Part shown: positions 23,409 to 32,035 of the stretch, piece by piece
Layout: every line of letters starts with the position of its first letter
Numbering within the stretch: position 1 is the first letter of the stretch
DNA from: Hydrogenophaga pseudoflava NBRC 102511
Lineage (GTDB): Bacteria > Pseudomonadota > Gammaproteobacteria > Burkholderiales > Burkholderiaceae_C
Direction of reading: 5' to 3'
Assembly (NCBI RefSeq): GCF_001592285.1
Contig: NZ_BCWQ01000011.1
Span: 62,001 to 126,000, forward strand
Length of the DNA: 64,000 nucleotides
Notes under the pieces: generated by a model
Seen by the model: the letters and a program-made list of their open reading frames with translations, nothing else
Told to the model about the DNA's origin: nothing
Database searches by the model: none
Position numbers and translations under genes: made by a program

Positions 23409-24035
23409 TCAGGACTTGGGCGCGATGCGCGCCAGCTCTTCCTCGCTGATGATCTCCAGCAGACGGACCACGCGCTGCACGCCCTTGGTGGTGCGCGCGA
23501 CCTGGGTGGCGATGTCGGCCTCGCGCTGGGTCACGCGGCCCATGAGGAACACGGTACCGCGTTCAGTGACCACCTTGAAGGCGTTGGCCGAGATCTGCTT
23601 GGTGTCGATCAGGCCGGCCTTGACCTTGCCGGTCAGCAGCGTGTCCTCGGCCTTCTCGGTGAAGGTCGGGCTGTTGGCCACGTCCAATTCGTTGTGGACC
23701 ACGGCGACGTTGTCCACCTGCTTCACGATGGACTCGGCCAGTTCCTTGTCGCGGACGCTGCCCACCTCGCCGGTCAGCAGCGCGCGGCGGTTGTAGCTGG
23801 TGACGCTGATGCGCGCGCGCGACCCCATCTGCTCGCGCAGCCGGTTGGCGGCGCGCAGTTCAATGCCCTGGTCGTCCAGCTGAGAGCCCGAGCTGCGGCG
23901 GTCCCCGGCCACCATGGCGCCGGTCAGTGCCGCCCCGCCCACCGCCAGCGGCGCACAGGCCGAGAGGGTCGCTGCGGCTGCAGCCACGCTCAGGACGGCC
24001 AGGGTCAGACGGCCATGGGAAACAATGGTCTTCAT
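23409..24035 (-). CDS. dolP: BON-domain outer-membrane lipoprotein, DolP (YraP) type
   Basis: 208 aa. Lipoprotein signal with lipobox LSAC (Cys about 27), followed by AVGGAALTGAMVAGDRRSSG, the usual lead into DolP, and two BON domains (about 60-130 and 135-200; MGRVTQREADIATQVAR is typical). In E. coli the protein binds anionic phospholipid and supports outer-membrane integrity. Its ATG overlaps the stop of the SIS-domain gene by 4 bases, so the two are translationally coupled, as in the yraN-diaA-yraP order of enterobacteria. Confidence 0.88.
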   Translation of the reverse strand: MKTIVSHGRLTLAVLSVAAAAATLSACAPLAVGGAALTGAMVAGDRRSSGSQLDDQGIELRAANRLREQMGSRARISVTSYNRRALLTGEVGSVRDKELAESIVKQVDNVAVVHNELDVANSPTFTEKAEDTLLTGKVKAGLIDTKQISANAFKVVTERGTVFLMGRVTQREADIATQVARTTKGVQRVVRLLEIISEEELARIAPKS

Positions 24036-24652
24036 GCGAGGTTCTCCGTTTCATTGGGCAGGGCTTCGGGCAGGCCCAGCAGCTGGGCATCCACTCCGTC
24101 GCAGATGCAGTGCAGCACCAGGTGATGCACCTCGAGAATCCGTGCCGGCACGTCGTGTGGCACGCAGATGTGAACGTCGGTGTCGCGCAGCAACTGGGCC
24201 AGCCGGCCACCGCGCGCACCGGTGAGCGCCACCACGGTCATGTCGCGCTCGTGCGCGGCCTCGACCGCGGCGATGACGTTCTGGGAGTTGCCCGAGGTCG
24301 AGAGCACGAGCAGCACGTCGCCGGCCTGGCCGAGGGCGCGCACCTGGCGCGAAAACACGGCGCGCACGTCGAAATCGGTGGCCAGTGCGGTCAGCACCGA
24401 TGCGTCGGCCGAGAGCGAGAAGGCCGCCAGCTCGGGCCGCTCGCGCTCGTGGCGCCCCACGAAGCTGGCCGCGAACAGCTGCGCCGCCGCCGCCGAAGCC
24501 CCGTTGCCACAGGACAGCACCTTGCCGCCACCTGTGACGCTGGCCAGGACCGCCGCCGTGGCGGCTTCCACCATGGGCGCGAGCGCCTGGGCACACTGGT
24601 ATTTGAGGTCGGCGCTGTCGATGAACTGTTGCTGGATGCGTTGCAGGAGCAT
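24032..24652 (-). CDS. SIS-domain protein, DiaA/GmhA type
   Basis: 206 aa single SIS domain: GGGKVLSCGNGASAAAAQLFAASFVGRHERERPELAAFSL... pattern, DVLLVLSTSGNSQNVIAAVEAA and EVHHLVLHCICDGVD. DiaA (initiator-binding regulator of DnaA) and GmhA (sedoheptulose-7-phosphate isomerase) are hard to tell apart; the position between yraN and dolP favours DiaA. The active-site His/Glu set of GmhA is only partly apparent. Overlaps dolP by 4 bases. Confidence 0.82.
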   Translation of the reverse strand: MLLQRIQQQFIDSADLKYQCAQALAPMVEAATAAVLASVTGGGKVLSCGNGASAAAAQLFAASFVGRHERERPELAAFSLSADASVLTALATDFDVRAVFSRQVRALGQAGDVLLVLSTSGNSQNVIAAVEAAHERDMTVVALTGARGGRLAQLLRDTDVHICVPHDVPARILEVHHLVLHCICDGVDAQLLGLPEALPNETENLA

Positions 24653-24679
24653 GGGGCGATGATAGCGGCGTGCAGGGTA

Positions 24680-25096
24680 TCAAAAGGTACCGGATGCATC
24701 AAAGGCCGCGCGCAGCCACTGGATGTCCGGAGCCTCCGCGCCGTCCCGTGCCCCCTGGATCAGGACCACGTCGAAACGGCACGCGGGTTCCGACCCCAGC
24801 CGCAGCAGAAAGTGCCGCGCGGCGAACACGATGCGCCGCTGCTTGACCCCGGTGATGCTCGCACCCGCCCCGCCGCGGCTGGCGCTCGCCCGCTGGCGCA
24901 CCTCGACGAAGACCAGCGTGCCATCGGGCTCACGCATAATCAGATCGATCTCGCCGCCGCCGCGGCCGGGCGTGCGGAAGTTGCGCTGCACCAGCCGCAA
25001 TCCGTGTCGCAGCAGATGCCGCAGGGCGGCGTCTTCGGCCGCATCGCCGCGCTGCTTGGTCGTGACCGAAGTCCCCTGTTTCCGGGAATCCCACAT
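24680..25096 (-). CDS. YraN/UPF0102 endonuclease-fold protein
   Basis: 138 aa. GDAAEDAALRHLLRHGLRLVQRNFR, GGGEIDLIMREPDGTLVFVEVRQR and ITGVKQRRIVFAARHFL give the UPF0102 restriction-endonuclease-like core (E..D..E-x-K-like, here EVRQR). The role is unproven, though the family is linked to DNA processing. The start at 25096 (ATG) touches the divergent rsmI start; an upstream extension of the frame is antisense to rsmI and rejected. Downstream neighbours diaA and dolP are 27 bp away and coupled. Confidence 0.87.
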   Translation of the reverse strand: MWDSRKQGTSVTTKQRGDAAEDAALRHLLRHGLRLVQRNFRTPGRGGGEIDLIMREPDGTLVFVEVRQRASASRGGAGASITGVKQRRIVFAARHFLLRLGSEPACRFDVVLIQGARDGAEAPDIQWLRAAFDASGTF

Positions 25097-26010
25097 TGTC
25101 CGCACCCTCCCCTTCCCTGCTGGCCGCCGCCCGTGACATGGCGGGGCAGCAGCATTATCCGCAGGGCGCGCTCTACATGGTCGCCACCCCGATCGGCAAC
25201 CTCGCCGACATCGGCCTGCGCGCGCTGCACGTGCTGGACCTGGTGGACTGCATCGCCTGCGAGGACACGCGCCACACCGCGGCCCTGCTGCAGAGCTACG
25301 GCCTGCACAAGCCACTGCTGGCACTGCACGAACACAACGAGGCCGAGGCCGCGCAGACCGTGGTGCAGCGCCTGCGGGAGGGTCAGCGCGTGGCCTATGT
25401 GAGCGACGCCGGCACGCCCGGGGTGAGCGACCCGGGCGCGCGACTGTGCGCCGCCGTGCACGCCGCCGGCCTGCGCGCCCTGCCCCTGCCGGGCGCCAGC
25501 AGCATCACGGCGCTGCTGAGCGTGGCCGGCACCGGCGGCCACGACGGGGGCTTTGTGTTCACTGGTTTTCTCTCGCCCAAGACCACCGAGCGTCAGCGCG
25601 AGGTGCAGGCCATCGCGGCCGACCCGAGCGCCTGCGTGCTGCTGGAGGCGCCGCACCGCATCGAGGCCCTGGCGCGCGACCTGGCCGCGCTGGGCGAGCG
25701 GCCGCTCACCATCGGCCGTGAGCTGACCAAGCAGTTCGAGGAAGTGGCGCAGGTGGCGGCCCGGGACTTTCCGGCCTGGCTGCAGGCAGGCGCCCACCGC
25801 ACGCGCGGCGAGTTCGTGCTGCTGGTGCATCCCGCCACCGCAGCCATCGACGACAACATGGACGAGGCCACGCTGCGCACGCTCGACCTGCTGCTGGCCG
25901 AGCTGCCCGTCAAAACCGCCGTGAAGCTGTGCGCCGAGATCAGCGGCGCGCCGCGCAATGCGCTGTACCAAGCCGCCCTGGCCCGGCGCAAGGGCGCACA
26001 GGAAGACTGA
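25096..26010 (+). CDS. rsmI: 16S rRNA (cytidine1402-2'-O)-methyltransferase
   Basis: 304 aa if started at TTG 25096; 290 aa if at ATG 25138. Tetrapyrrole-methylase fold: LYMVATPIGNLADIGLRALHVL, CEDTRHTAALL, YVSDAGTPGVSDPGARL, PLPGASSITALLS and a C-terminal RNA-binding tail ending RNALYQAALARRK. It methylates the 2'-O of C1402 in 16S rRNA. The longer form keeps the AARDMAGQQHYPQG lead that I expect in this lineage; neither start has a strong ribosome site. The TTG would share one base with the divergent yraN ATG. Confidence 0.92.
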   Translation: MSAPSPSLLAAARDMAGQQHYPQGALYMVATPIGNLADIGLRALHVLDLVDCIACEDTRHTAALLQSYGLHKPLLALHEHNEAEAAQTVVQRLREGQRVAYVSDAGTPGVSDPGARLCAAVHAAGLRALPLPGASSITALLSVAGTGGHDGGFVFTGFLSPKTTERQREVQAIAADPSACVLLEAPHRIEALARDLAALGERPLTIGRELTKQFEEVAQVAARDFPAWLQAGAHRTRGEFVLLVHPATAAIDDNMDEATLRTLDLLLAELPVKTAVKLCAEISGAPRNALYQAALARRKGAQED

Positions 26011-26013
26011 AGC

Positions 26014-26331
26014 TCAGCGCAGGCGCTGCAGCGGCGACTCGGCGCCCGGGCGCTCGCCCACCTCGGTCGCGTCCACGTCGACCACGTCGCCCACCGGTGC
26101 CCGGCCTGGCCACATGCCTTGCGTGTACTGACGAGACTGCTCGCGCATGCGGGAAAACATCACCACCGGCGCCGGCTTGCGCCCGGTGATCAGCGACCAC
26201 GCAGACATCACCAGCACCGCCACCAGGGCCGCGAGCAGAAAGCTCAGCACGAACACCATCGCAGCCAGCACCAGGACCAGCTTGAGGGCACCACGGAAAA
26301 TTCGGGACAACAGATCGGACACAGGATTCAT
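26014..26331 (-). CDS. Small two-helix membrane protein, unknown function
   Basis: 105 aa. An N-terminal amphipathic stretch (MNPVSDLLSRIFRGALK) leads into a hydrophobic run LVLVLAAMVFVLSFLLAALVAVLVMSAW that can form one long or two short helices, then a hydrophilic tail rich in Val/Asp/Arg. No known domain. Convergent with rsmI, 3 bp apart. An ATG at 26340 would add three residues. I recall similar short proteins beside rsmI in related genera but cannot assign a function. Confidence 0.6.
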   Translation of the reverse strand: MNPVSDLLSRIFRGALKLVLVLAAMVFVLSFLLAALVAVLVMSAWSLITGRKPAPVVMFSRMREQSRQYTQGMWPGRAPVGDVVDVDATEVGERPGAESPLQRLR

Positions 26332-26416
26332 GTGAGGCATCAGATAGGGACATTTTGCGCGCCTGCAAGTTCCGCCAGGTCAACCGGTTGTCGCCTGCCG
26401 CTGCTATGCTGAATCC

Positions 26417-27061
26417 ATGAAACCGCCCGCCCCAGCGCCAGAACCGCGCCCCCCGCTCGCAAACCGCCTGTCGCAGTACTTCTTCCGCGGGCTGATCACC
26501 TTCCTGCCGCTGGCCATCACGGTCTACGTGCTGGTGATCTTCATCACCTGGACCGAGCGCACCGCCATGCAGCTGCTGCGCCCGCTCACCGGCGAGTTCT
26601 ACCTGCCCGGCCTGGGCATCGCGCTGGGGGCGCTGCTGATCGTGGCATTGGGCGGTCTGATGTCGATGCGCGTCACAGGCAAGCTGCTGTCCTATGTCGA
26701 GCTGCCCTTCACCAACCTCCCGGTGGTCAAGAGCATCTATTCCTCGCTGAAGAACTTCGCCGATTACTTTGCCCCGCATGAACAGGACGCACAGCAGGTG
26801 GTGCTGCTCAAGATGCCCGGGCACGAGCTGAGCACCGTCGGGCTGGTCACGCGCCAGAGCATGAAAGGCCTGCCCCGGGGCCTGGCCGAACTCGACGACC
26901 AGGTGGCCGTCTACCTCCCCATGGGCTACATGATCGGTGGCTATACCGTGTTCGTGCCCCGCAGCTGGACCACGCCGGTCGACATGTCGGTCGAGGAGGC
27001 CATGCGCATGGCGCTGATCGCGTTCATGGCGTCGAACCAGAACGGCAAGGGCGCGGCATGA
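26417..27061 (+). CDS. DUF502 family inner-membrane protein
   Basis: 214 aa. Two transmembrane helices (YFFRGLITFLPLAITVYVLVIFI and IALGALLIVALGGLMS) followed by VELPFTNLPVVKSIYSSLKNFADYF and PMGYMIGGYTVFVP, the conserved core of DUF502 (PF04367). Related plant proteins act in organelle trafficking, but bacterial function is unknown. It is 10 bp upstream of the large acyl-CoA synthetase gene and probably in its operon. Confidence 0.82.
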   Translation: MKPPAPAPEPRPPLANRLSQYFFRGLITFLPLAITVYVLVIFITWTERTAMQLLRPLTGEFYLPGLGIALGALLIVALGGLMSMRVTGKLLSYVELPFTNLPVVKSIYSSLKNFADYFAPHEQDAQQVVLLKMPGHELSTVGLVTRQSMKGLPRGLAELDDQVAVYLPMGYMIGGYTVFVPRSWTTPVDMSVEEAMRMALIAFMASNQNGKGAA

Positions 27062-27071
27062 GGGCCATCCA

Positions 27072-29750
27072 ATGAGCATCCGCCACCTCGACGCCCTGTT
27101 CTCGCCCGCCTCGGTGGCGGTTTTCGGTGCCTCCGAACGGCCCTTCAGCGTGGGCGCGACCGTCTGGCGCAACCTGTCCAACGGGTTCAAGGGCCGGCTC
27201 TACCCGGTCAACCCCAAACACCGCCACATCGGCGATGCCCGGGCCTATGCCAGCGTTGCGGCCCTGCCCGAGGCGCCGGACCTGGCGGTCATCTGCACCC
27301 CGGCCGCCACCGTGCCCGGCCTGATCGCCCAGCTGGGCGAGCGCGGCATCCGGGCGGCGGTGGTGGTCACCGCGGGCCTGGACAAGACCACCAGGCAGGC
27401 CATGCTGGACGCCGCGCGGCCCCACACCCTGCGCATCCTCGGCCCCAACTGCATCGGCATGCTGGTGCCGCACCTGGGCCTGAACGCCAGCTTCGCCCAC
27501 ATCGGCGCCCAGCCCGGCGAACTGGCCTTCGTCTCGCAATCGGGCGCGCTGGTGACGGCCATGCTCGACTGGGCCTCGGCGCGCGGCATCGGCTTCTCGC
27601 ACTTCGTCTCGCTGGGTGAGCACGCCGACGTGGACTTCGGCGACATGCTCGATTTCCTCGGCAGCGACCCGCACACGCGCGCCATCCTGCTCTACATCGA
27701 GTCGGTCGAGGAGGCTCGCAAGTTCATGTCGGCCGCGCGCGCCGCCGCGCGCAACAAGCCGGTCATCGTGGTCAAGGCGGGCCGTTCGGCCGCCGGCCAG
27801 GCCGCAGCCGCCTCGCACACCGGCGCCCTGGCCGGTTCCGACGCGGTGTTCGATGCCGCCATCGCGCGCGCCGGCATGCTGCGCGTGCTCACGCTGGACG
27901 ACCTGTTCCTGGCGGCCGAGACGCTGGCGCGCTTCCGCGATGGTCCCTCCGAGAAACTGGTGGTGCTCACCAACGGCGGTGGTGCCGGCGTGATGGCCGC
28001 CGACGAGGCCTCGGCCCTGGGCGTGCCGCTGGCGCCGCTGGACGACGCCATGCTGGCGCGGCTGGACGCGGTGCTGCCGGCCAACTGGTCGCGCGCCAAC
28101 CCGGTGGACATCATCGGCGACGCCCCGGCCGAACGCTATGTGGCGGCGCTGGAGGCGCTGGCGGGCGACGCAGCCAGTGCGGTGCTGTTCATTCACGCGC
28201 CCACCGCCATCGTGCCCAGCGCCGAGATCGCGCAGGCCGTGCTGCACCAGGTCACGGCCAAGCCGCGGCGCGTGCTGGGCTCCTGGCTGGGCGACAGCGC
28301 GGTGGCGCAGGCGCGCCAGACCTTCCGCGATGCCGGCGTGCCCGACTACGCCACGCCCGAGGACGCGGTGCGCGCGTTCTCGATGTTGCGCAGCTACCGC
28401 CAGCACCAGGCCGAGCTGCTGCAGACGCCACCCGCGCGCGACGCCTCGCACGCCATGGACCTGCCCGCCGTGCGCACCATCGTGGACGCGGTGCTGGCCG
28501 ATGGCCGCGAGATCCTCACCGAGCCCGAGGCCAAGTCGCTGCTGGCCGCGGCCGGCCTGCCGGTGGTCCCCACCCGGGTGGTCGGACCGAGCGCCGCCGA
28601 GGCCGAAGCCGCCGCCGAAGCGCTGGGCTACCCGGTGGTGGTCAAGATCCTCTCGCACGCGATCTCGCACAAGAGCGATGTTGGCGGCGTGCGCCTGAAC
28701 ATCGGCAGCGCGACCGAGCTGGCGCAGGTCTGCACCGCCATGCTGCAGCGCGTGCGCGAGTTGCGGCCCGACGCCGATGTCCAGGGCTTCACCGTGCAGC
28801 CCATGATCCGCAAGAAGCACGCGCACGAACTGATCGTGGGCGCCAGCGTCGACAGCCTGTTCGGCCCCGTCATCCTGTTCGGCGCCGGCGGCACGGCGGT
28901 CGAGGTGCTGGCCGACCGGGCGCTGGGGCTGCCGCCGCTGAACACGCCGCTGGCGCTGGCGCAGATCGCGCGCACCCGCATCCACCGCCTGCTCCAGGGC
29001 TACCGCGACGAGCCGGCGGCCGACATCGACACGGTGGCGCAGGTGCTGGTGAGCGTCTCAGAGCTGCTGGCCGAGGTGCCAGAGATCGCCGAGCTGGACA
29101 TCAACCCGCTGCTGACCAACCACGAGGGCGCCATCGCGCTGGATGCGCGCGTGCGGGTGTCGGCCCAGCGACCGGCCGGCGCGGCGAACTTCGCCATCCA
29201 GCCCTACCCGGTCGAGCTGGTCGAGATCTGGGACTGGCGGGGTCAGGCGATCACCCTGCGCCCGATCCGGCCGGAGGACGAGCCCCAGCACCGCGCCTTC
29301 CTGGAACAGCTGGACCCGGAGGACATCCGCCTGCGCGTGTTCTACAGCCGCCGCCACATCGAGCACAGCGAGCTGGCGCGGCTGACGCAGATCGACTACG
29401 CGCGCGAGATGGTCTTCATCGCCACCCGGCTGCTGGAGGGTGGCGGCGAGGAAACGCTGGGCGCGGTGCGGGTGGCGATCGACCCGGACAACCGCGACGC
29501 CGAGTTCGGCGTGATCGTGCGCAGCGACCTCAAGGGCGGCGGCCTCGGGCGCCGGCTCATGGACAAGATGATCGGCCACCTGCGCCAGCGCGGCACGCAG
29601 CGCCTGGTGGGTGTGGTGCTGCGCGAAAACGCCGGCATGCTGGAACTTGCGCGCGCGCTGGGCTTCCAAGAGGGCGCCCACCCCGGCGAACCGGACGACC
29701 TCAGCCTGCGCTTCGTCTCGCTGGATCTTCAGAACCCGTCCCGCACCTGA
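27072..29750 (+). CDS. ADP-forming acyl-CoA synthetase fused to GNAT acetyltransferase (Pat/PatZ-like)
   Basis: 892 aa. CoA-binding domain (about 1-135, LFSPASVAVFGASERPFSVGAT), succinyl-CoA-ligase-like domain with the phosphohistidine region SHTGALAGSDAVFDAAI (about 255), ATP-grasp domain (about 480-690, PVVVKILSHAISHKSDVGGV) and a C-terminal GNAT domain (about 730-890, DAEFGVIVRSDLKGGGLGRRLM). In PatZ/Pat enzymes the synthetase part is catalytically dead and regulates lysine acetylation of acetyl-CoA synthetase; here the histidine loop looks intact, so acid-CoA ligase activity remains possible. Ends 35 bp before the dioxygenase. Confidence 0.9.
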   Translation: MSIRHLDALFSPASVAVFGASERPFSVGATVWRNLSNGFKGRLYPVNPKHRHIGDARAYASVAALPEAPDLAVICTPAATVPGLIAQLGERGIRAAVVVTAGLDKTTRQAMLDAARPHTLRILGPNCIGMLVPHLGLNASFAHIGAQPGELAFVSQSGALVTAMLDWASARGIGFSHFVSLGEHADVDFGDMLDFLGSDPHTRAILLYIESVEEARKFMSAARAAARNKPVIVVKAGRSAAGQAAAASHTGALAGSDAVFDAAIARAGMLRVLTLDDLFLAAETLARFRDGPSEKLVVLTNGGGAGVMAADEASALGVPLAPLDDAMLARLDAVLPANWSRANPVDIIGDAPAERYVAALEALAGDAASAVLFIHAPTAIVPSAEIAQAVLHQVTAKPRRVLGSWLGDSAVAQARQTFRDAGVPDYATPEDAVRAFSMLRSYRQHQAELLQTPPARDASHAMDLPAVRTIVDAVLADGREILTEPEAKSLLAAAGLPVVPTRVVGPSAAEAEAAAEALGYPVVVKILSHAISHKSDVGGVRLNIGSATELAQVCTAMLQRVRELRPDADVQGFTVQPMIRKKHAHELIVGASVDSLFGPVILFGAGGTAVEVLADRALGLPPLNTPLALAQIARTRIHRLLQGYRDEPAADIDTVAQVLVSVSELLAEVPEIAELDINPLLTNHEGAIALDARVRVSAQRPAGAANFAIQPYPVELVEIWDWRGQAITLRPIRPEDEPQHRAFLEQLDPEDIRLRVFYSRRHIEHSELARLTQIDYAREMVFIATRLLEGGGEETLGAVRVAIDPDNRDAEFGVIVRSDLKGGGLGRRLMDKMIGHLRQRGTQRLVGVVLRENAGMLELARALGFQEGAHPGEPDDLSLRFVSLDLQNPSRT

Positions 29751-29784
29751 ACCGGTGGCGGGCCACCTCTCCATGGAGCCTGCC

Positions 29785-30426
29785 ATGCCGACCGCCCCGC
29801 TGTCCTCGCGCCGATCGCTGCTCAAGGGCGGCGCCGGCCTGATCGCCGCCACCGCCGCACCCGCCTGGCTCACGCCCGCCCGGGCCCAGGGCAAGACCCT
29901 GCGCCCGACCCCAGGCCAGACCGAAGGCCCCTACTACCCGGTGGCCTTTCCCCCCGACACCGACTTCGACCTGCTGCGCACCGGCGCCGCAGCCTACGGC
30001 AAGGGCCAGCCCGCCTGGGTGAGCGGCACGGTGACCGACACCCGCGGCGTGCCGCTGGCCGGCGGTGTGATCGAGATCTGGCAGTGCGATCAGGACGGCC
30101 ATTACCACCACCCCGGCGACGGCGGACGCGCCGATCCGACCTTCCAGGGCTTCGGCAAGGTCACCCTCGGGAAAGATGGCGGCTACCGCTTCCGCACCCT
30201 CAAGCCCGCGCCCTACAGCGGCCGCACGCCGCACATCCACGTCAAGGTCAAGCTCGACGGGCAGGAGCTGCTGACGACGCAGTTCTATGTGCAAGGCGAC
30301 CCGGGCAACGCGCGCGACTTTCTCTGGCGGCGGCTGGGCGAGGAGGGACAGGCAGCCCTGACGCGGCCCTTTGTGAATGGCCCGGACGGCATGAAGGCGG
30401 AGTACGCCGTCGTCGTCCAGGCATGA
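29785..30426 (+). CDS. Tat-exported intradiol ring-cleavage dioxygenase-like protein
   Basis: 213 aa. A twin-arginine signal (SSRRSLLKGGAGLIAATAAPAW, cleavage near residue 34) precedes a protocatechuate 3,4-dioxygenase-type beta fold. Fe(III) ligands look present: Tyr in GHYHHP, Tyr in PAPYSGR and two His in PHIHVKV. The family opens catechol rings with O2; exported members are common but seldom characterised, and the substrate is unknown. The ATG at 29785 has GGAG seven bases before it, better than the ATG at 29773. No other ring-cleavage pathway genes adjoin it. Confidence 0.85.
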   Translation: MPTAPLSSRRSLLKGGAGLIAATAAPAWLTPARAQGKTLRPTPGQTEGPYYPVAFPPDTDFDLLRTGAAAYGKGQPAWVSGTVTDTRGVPLAGGVIEIWQCDQDGHYHHPGDGGRADPTFQGFGKVTLGKDGGYRFRTLKPAPYSGRTPHIHVKVKLDGQELLTTQFYVQGDPGNARDFLWRRLGEEGQAALTRPFVNGPDGMKAEYAVVVQA

Positions 30427-30470
30427 CCCCACAACACCATATTTGAATCGCCGGCCCCTAAGCTCGGCGC

Positions 30471-31505
30471 ATGGATTCCCTCTCACAAATCGCCCTCGGC
30501 TCCGCCGTCGCCATCGGCGTCATGGGCCGCCGCACCGCGGTCTGGAAGGCCGCCACCTGGGGCGCCATCGCCGGCACCCTGCCCGACCTGGACGTGGTCA
30601 TCGACCACGGCGACGCCCTGCTCAACATGGTGCTGCACCGCGCCGAGAGCCACGCGCTGTTCTGGTTGACGCTATTCGCGCCGCTGCTGGCGTGGATCGT
30701 GTCGCGCGTCCATCGCGAGGGGCCCTTGTTCAGGCATTGGTGGTTGGCGCTTTTGCTCGTCTTGATCACCCATCCTCTGCTGGACGCAATGACCGTTTAC
30801 GGCACCCAGCTGCTGCTGCCGTTCACCAACCACCCCTTCGGTGTGGGCAGCATGTTCATCATCGACCCGGCCTACACCCTGCCGCTGGTCGTGGGCGTGG
30901 TCGCGGCCCTGCGCATGAAGGACGCGGCGCGCGGTCTGCGCTGGAACGCGGTCGGGCTGGTGCTGTCCACCGCCTACCTCGCGTGGAGCGTCCTCGCACA
31001 GGAACACGTGGAGCAACAGGCGCGGACTTCGCTGCGCGAACAGGGCATCTCGGCCGAGCAGATGCTGGTCACGCCGGCGCCCTTCCAGACCCTGCTCTGG
31101 CGCGTCGTGGCATTGCCCGACGACCCGGCCGATCCGCATTTCCACGAGGCCTATGTGTCGCTGTTCGATGGACCGGAGCCGGTGCGTTTTACCGCCCACG
31201 ACCGCGGCACCAAGCTGATGGCGACCCACGGCCAGGCGGCTCCGATCTCGCGACTCGCGGCCTTTGCCGGCGGCTTCGTGAAACTCTCGACCACGCCCGA
31301 CGGCCAGTTGCGCATCACCGACCTGCGCATGGGCCAGGAGCCGGACTACGTATTCAATTTCCACCTCGGGCCGCTGCACGCGGTGGGCTCGGAGCCCACC
31401 AAGCAGGTCAGCGAACGCCCGCTCGTGGGCCCGGCGTTGCGCTGGATCGGTCGGCGCATGTGGGGGCTGGATCTGCCCCCGCCCTGGAAGGGTCGCAACC
31501 CCTGA
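30471..31505 (+). CDS. YdjM/YfhO-like membrane-bound metal-dependent hydrolase
   Basis: 344 aa. Begins MDSLSQIALGSAVAIGVMGRR, with conserved TLPDLDVVID, HRAESHALFW and ITHPLLDAMTVYGTQL, the Asp/His-rich signature of the LexA-controlled YdjM family (DUF457). Four hydrophobic helices lie in the first half; the C-terminal 140 residues are soluble. Predicted to sit in the inner membrane with a metal site. The biochemical role is not known for most members. No LexA box recognised upstream. Confidence 0.8.
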   Translation: MDSLSQIALGSAVAIGVMGRRTAVWKAATWGAIAGTLPDLDVVIDHGDALLNMVLHRAESHALFWLTLFAPLLAWIVSRVHREGPLFRHWWLALLLVLITHPLLDAMTVYGTQLLLPFTNHPFGVGSMFIIDPAYTLPLVVGVVAALRMKDAARGLRWNAVGLVLSTAYLAWSVLAQEHVEQQARTSLREQGISAEQMLVTPAPFQTLLWRVVALPDDPADPHFHEAYVSLFDGPEPVRFTAHDRGTKLMATHGQAAPISRLAAFAGGFVKLSTTPDGQLRITDLRMGQEPDYVFNFHLGPLHAVGSEPTKQVSERPLVGPALRWIGRRMWGLDLPPPWKGRNP

Positions 31506-31530
31506 GCGGCCTGGCCGACCGCCACTCAGG
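31501..31530. terminator. Hairpin over convergent stop codons
   Basis: Arms CCTGAGCGGC (31501-31510) and GCCACTCAGG (31521-31530) match at nine of ten positions and include both stop codons of the converging hydrolase and CopD-like genes. Likely a shared 3' end structure; no U-tract. Confidence 0.4.
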
Positions 31531-31996
31531 CCATCAGCAGGGTGAAGGCGATGATCACCACACCGATGGCCAGGTTGGCGCCAACCCAGGTGCGGATCGA
31601 GGCCAGCGCGGAGCCGCCTGCGGGCCAGTCCTGCGCGGCCACGGCCCTGTCCAGGCGCTTGTAGAGCGCGAAGCGGATGTGGGCGAAGATGGCCATCATC
31701 AGCACGCCCAACGCCGCCATCAGCGTCCAGTCCAGCGGCATGTTGAACGCCAGCCCGGCCTGCACCGTTTCCTTCGCGGCGCGGCCGATCATCCAGCCGC
31801 CGGTGACGAACACCACCAGCACCGCCACCACCACGGCGCGGAAGAAGCGCTGCAGCGCCGCATGCATCAGCGGGATGCGCTGTGGCGGCGGCAACTGCAT
31901 CGCGGCCGGGCGCAGGAAAAAGTGGGCGAACACCATGCCGCCGACCCAGACGACGATGGACAGCACGTGCAGCAGTTTGAGGGTGGCGTAGAGCAT
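31526..31996 (-). CDS. CopD-like integral membrane protein
   Basis: 156 aa with four hydrophobic helices. KLLHVLSIVVWVGGMVFAHFFL carries the HV...W.GG...F pattern of the CopD/PcoD domain (PF05425) and of small DUF2269-like haem or copper membrane proteins. Stand-alone CopD-like proteins may bind haem or copper, but metals cannot be inferred here. Convergent with the YdjM-like gene and downstream of the O-acetylation pair. Confidence 0.75.
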   Translation of the reverse strand: MLYATLKLLHVLSIVVWVGGMVFAHFFLRPAAMQLPPPQRIPLMHAALQRFFRAVVVAVLVVFVTGGWMIGRAAKETVQAGLAFNMPLDWTLMAALGVLMMAIFAHIRFALYKRLDRAVAAQDWPAGGSALASIRTWVGANLAIGVVIIAFTLLMA

Positions 31997-32035
31997 GCGG
32001 CCATCATACGGAGATCGGTCCTGCTGGCCCAGTCT

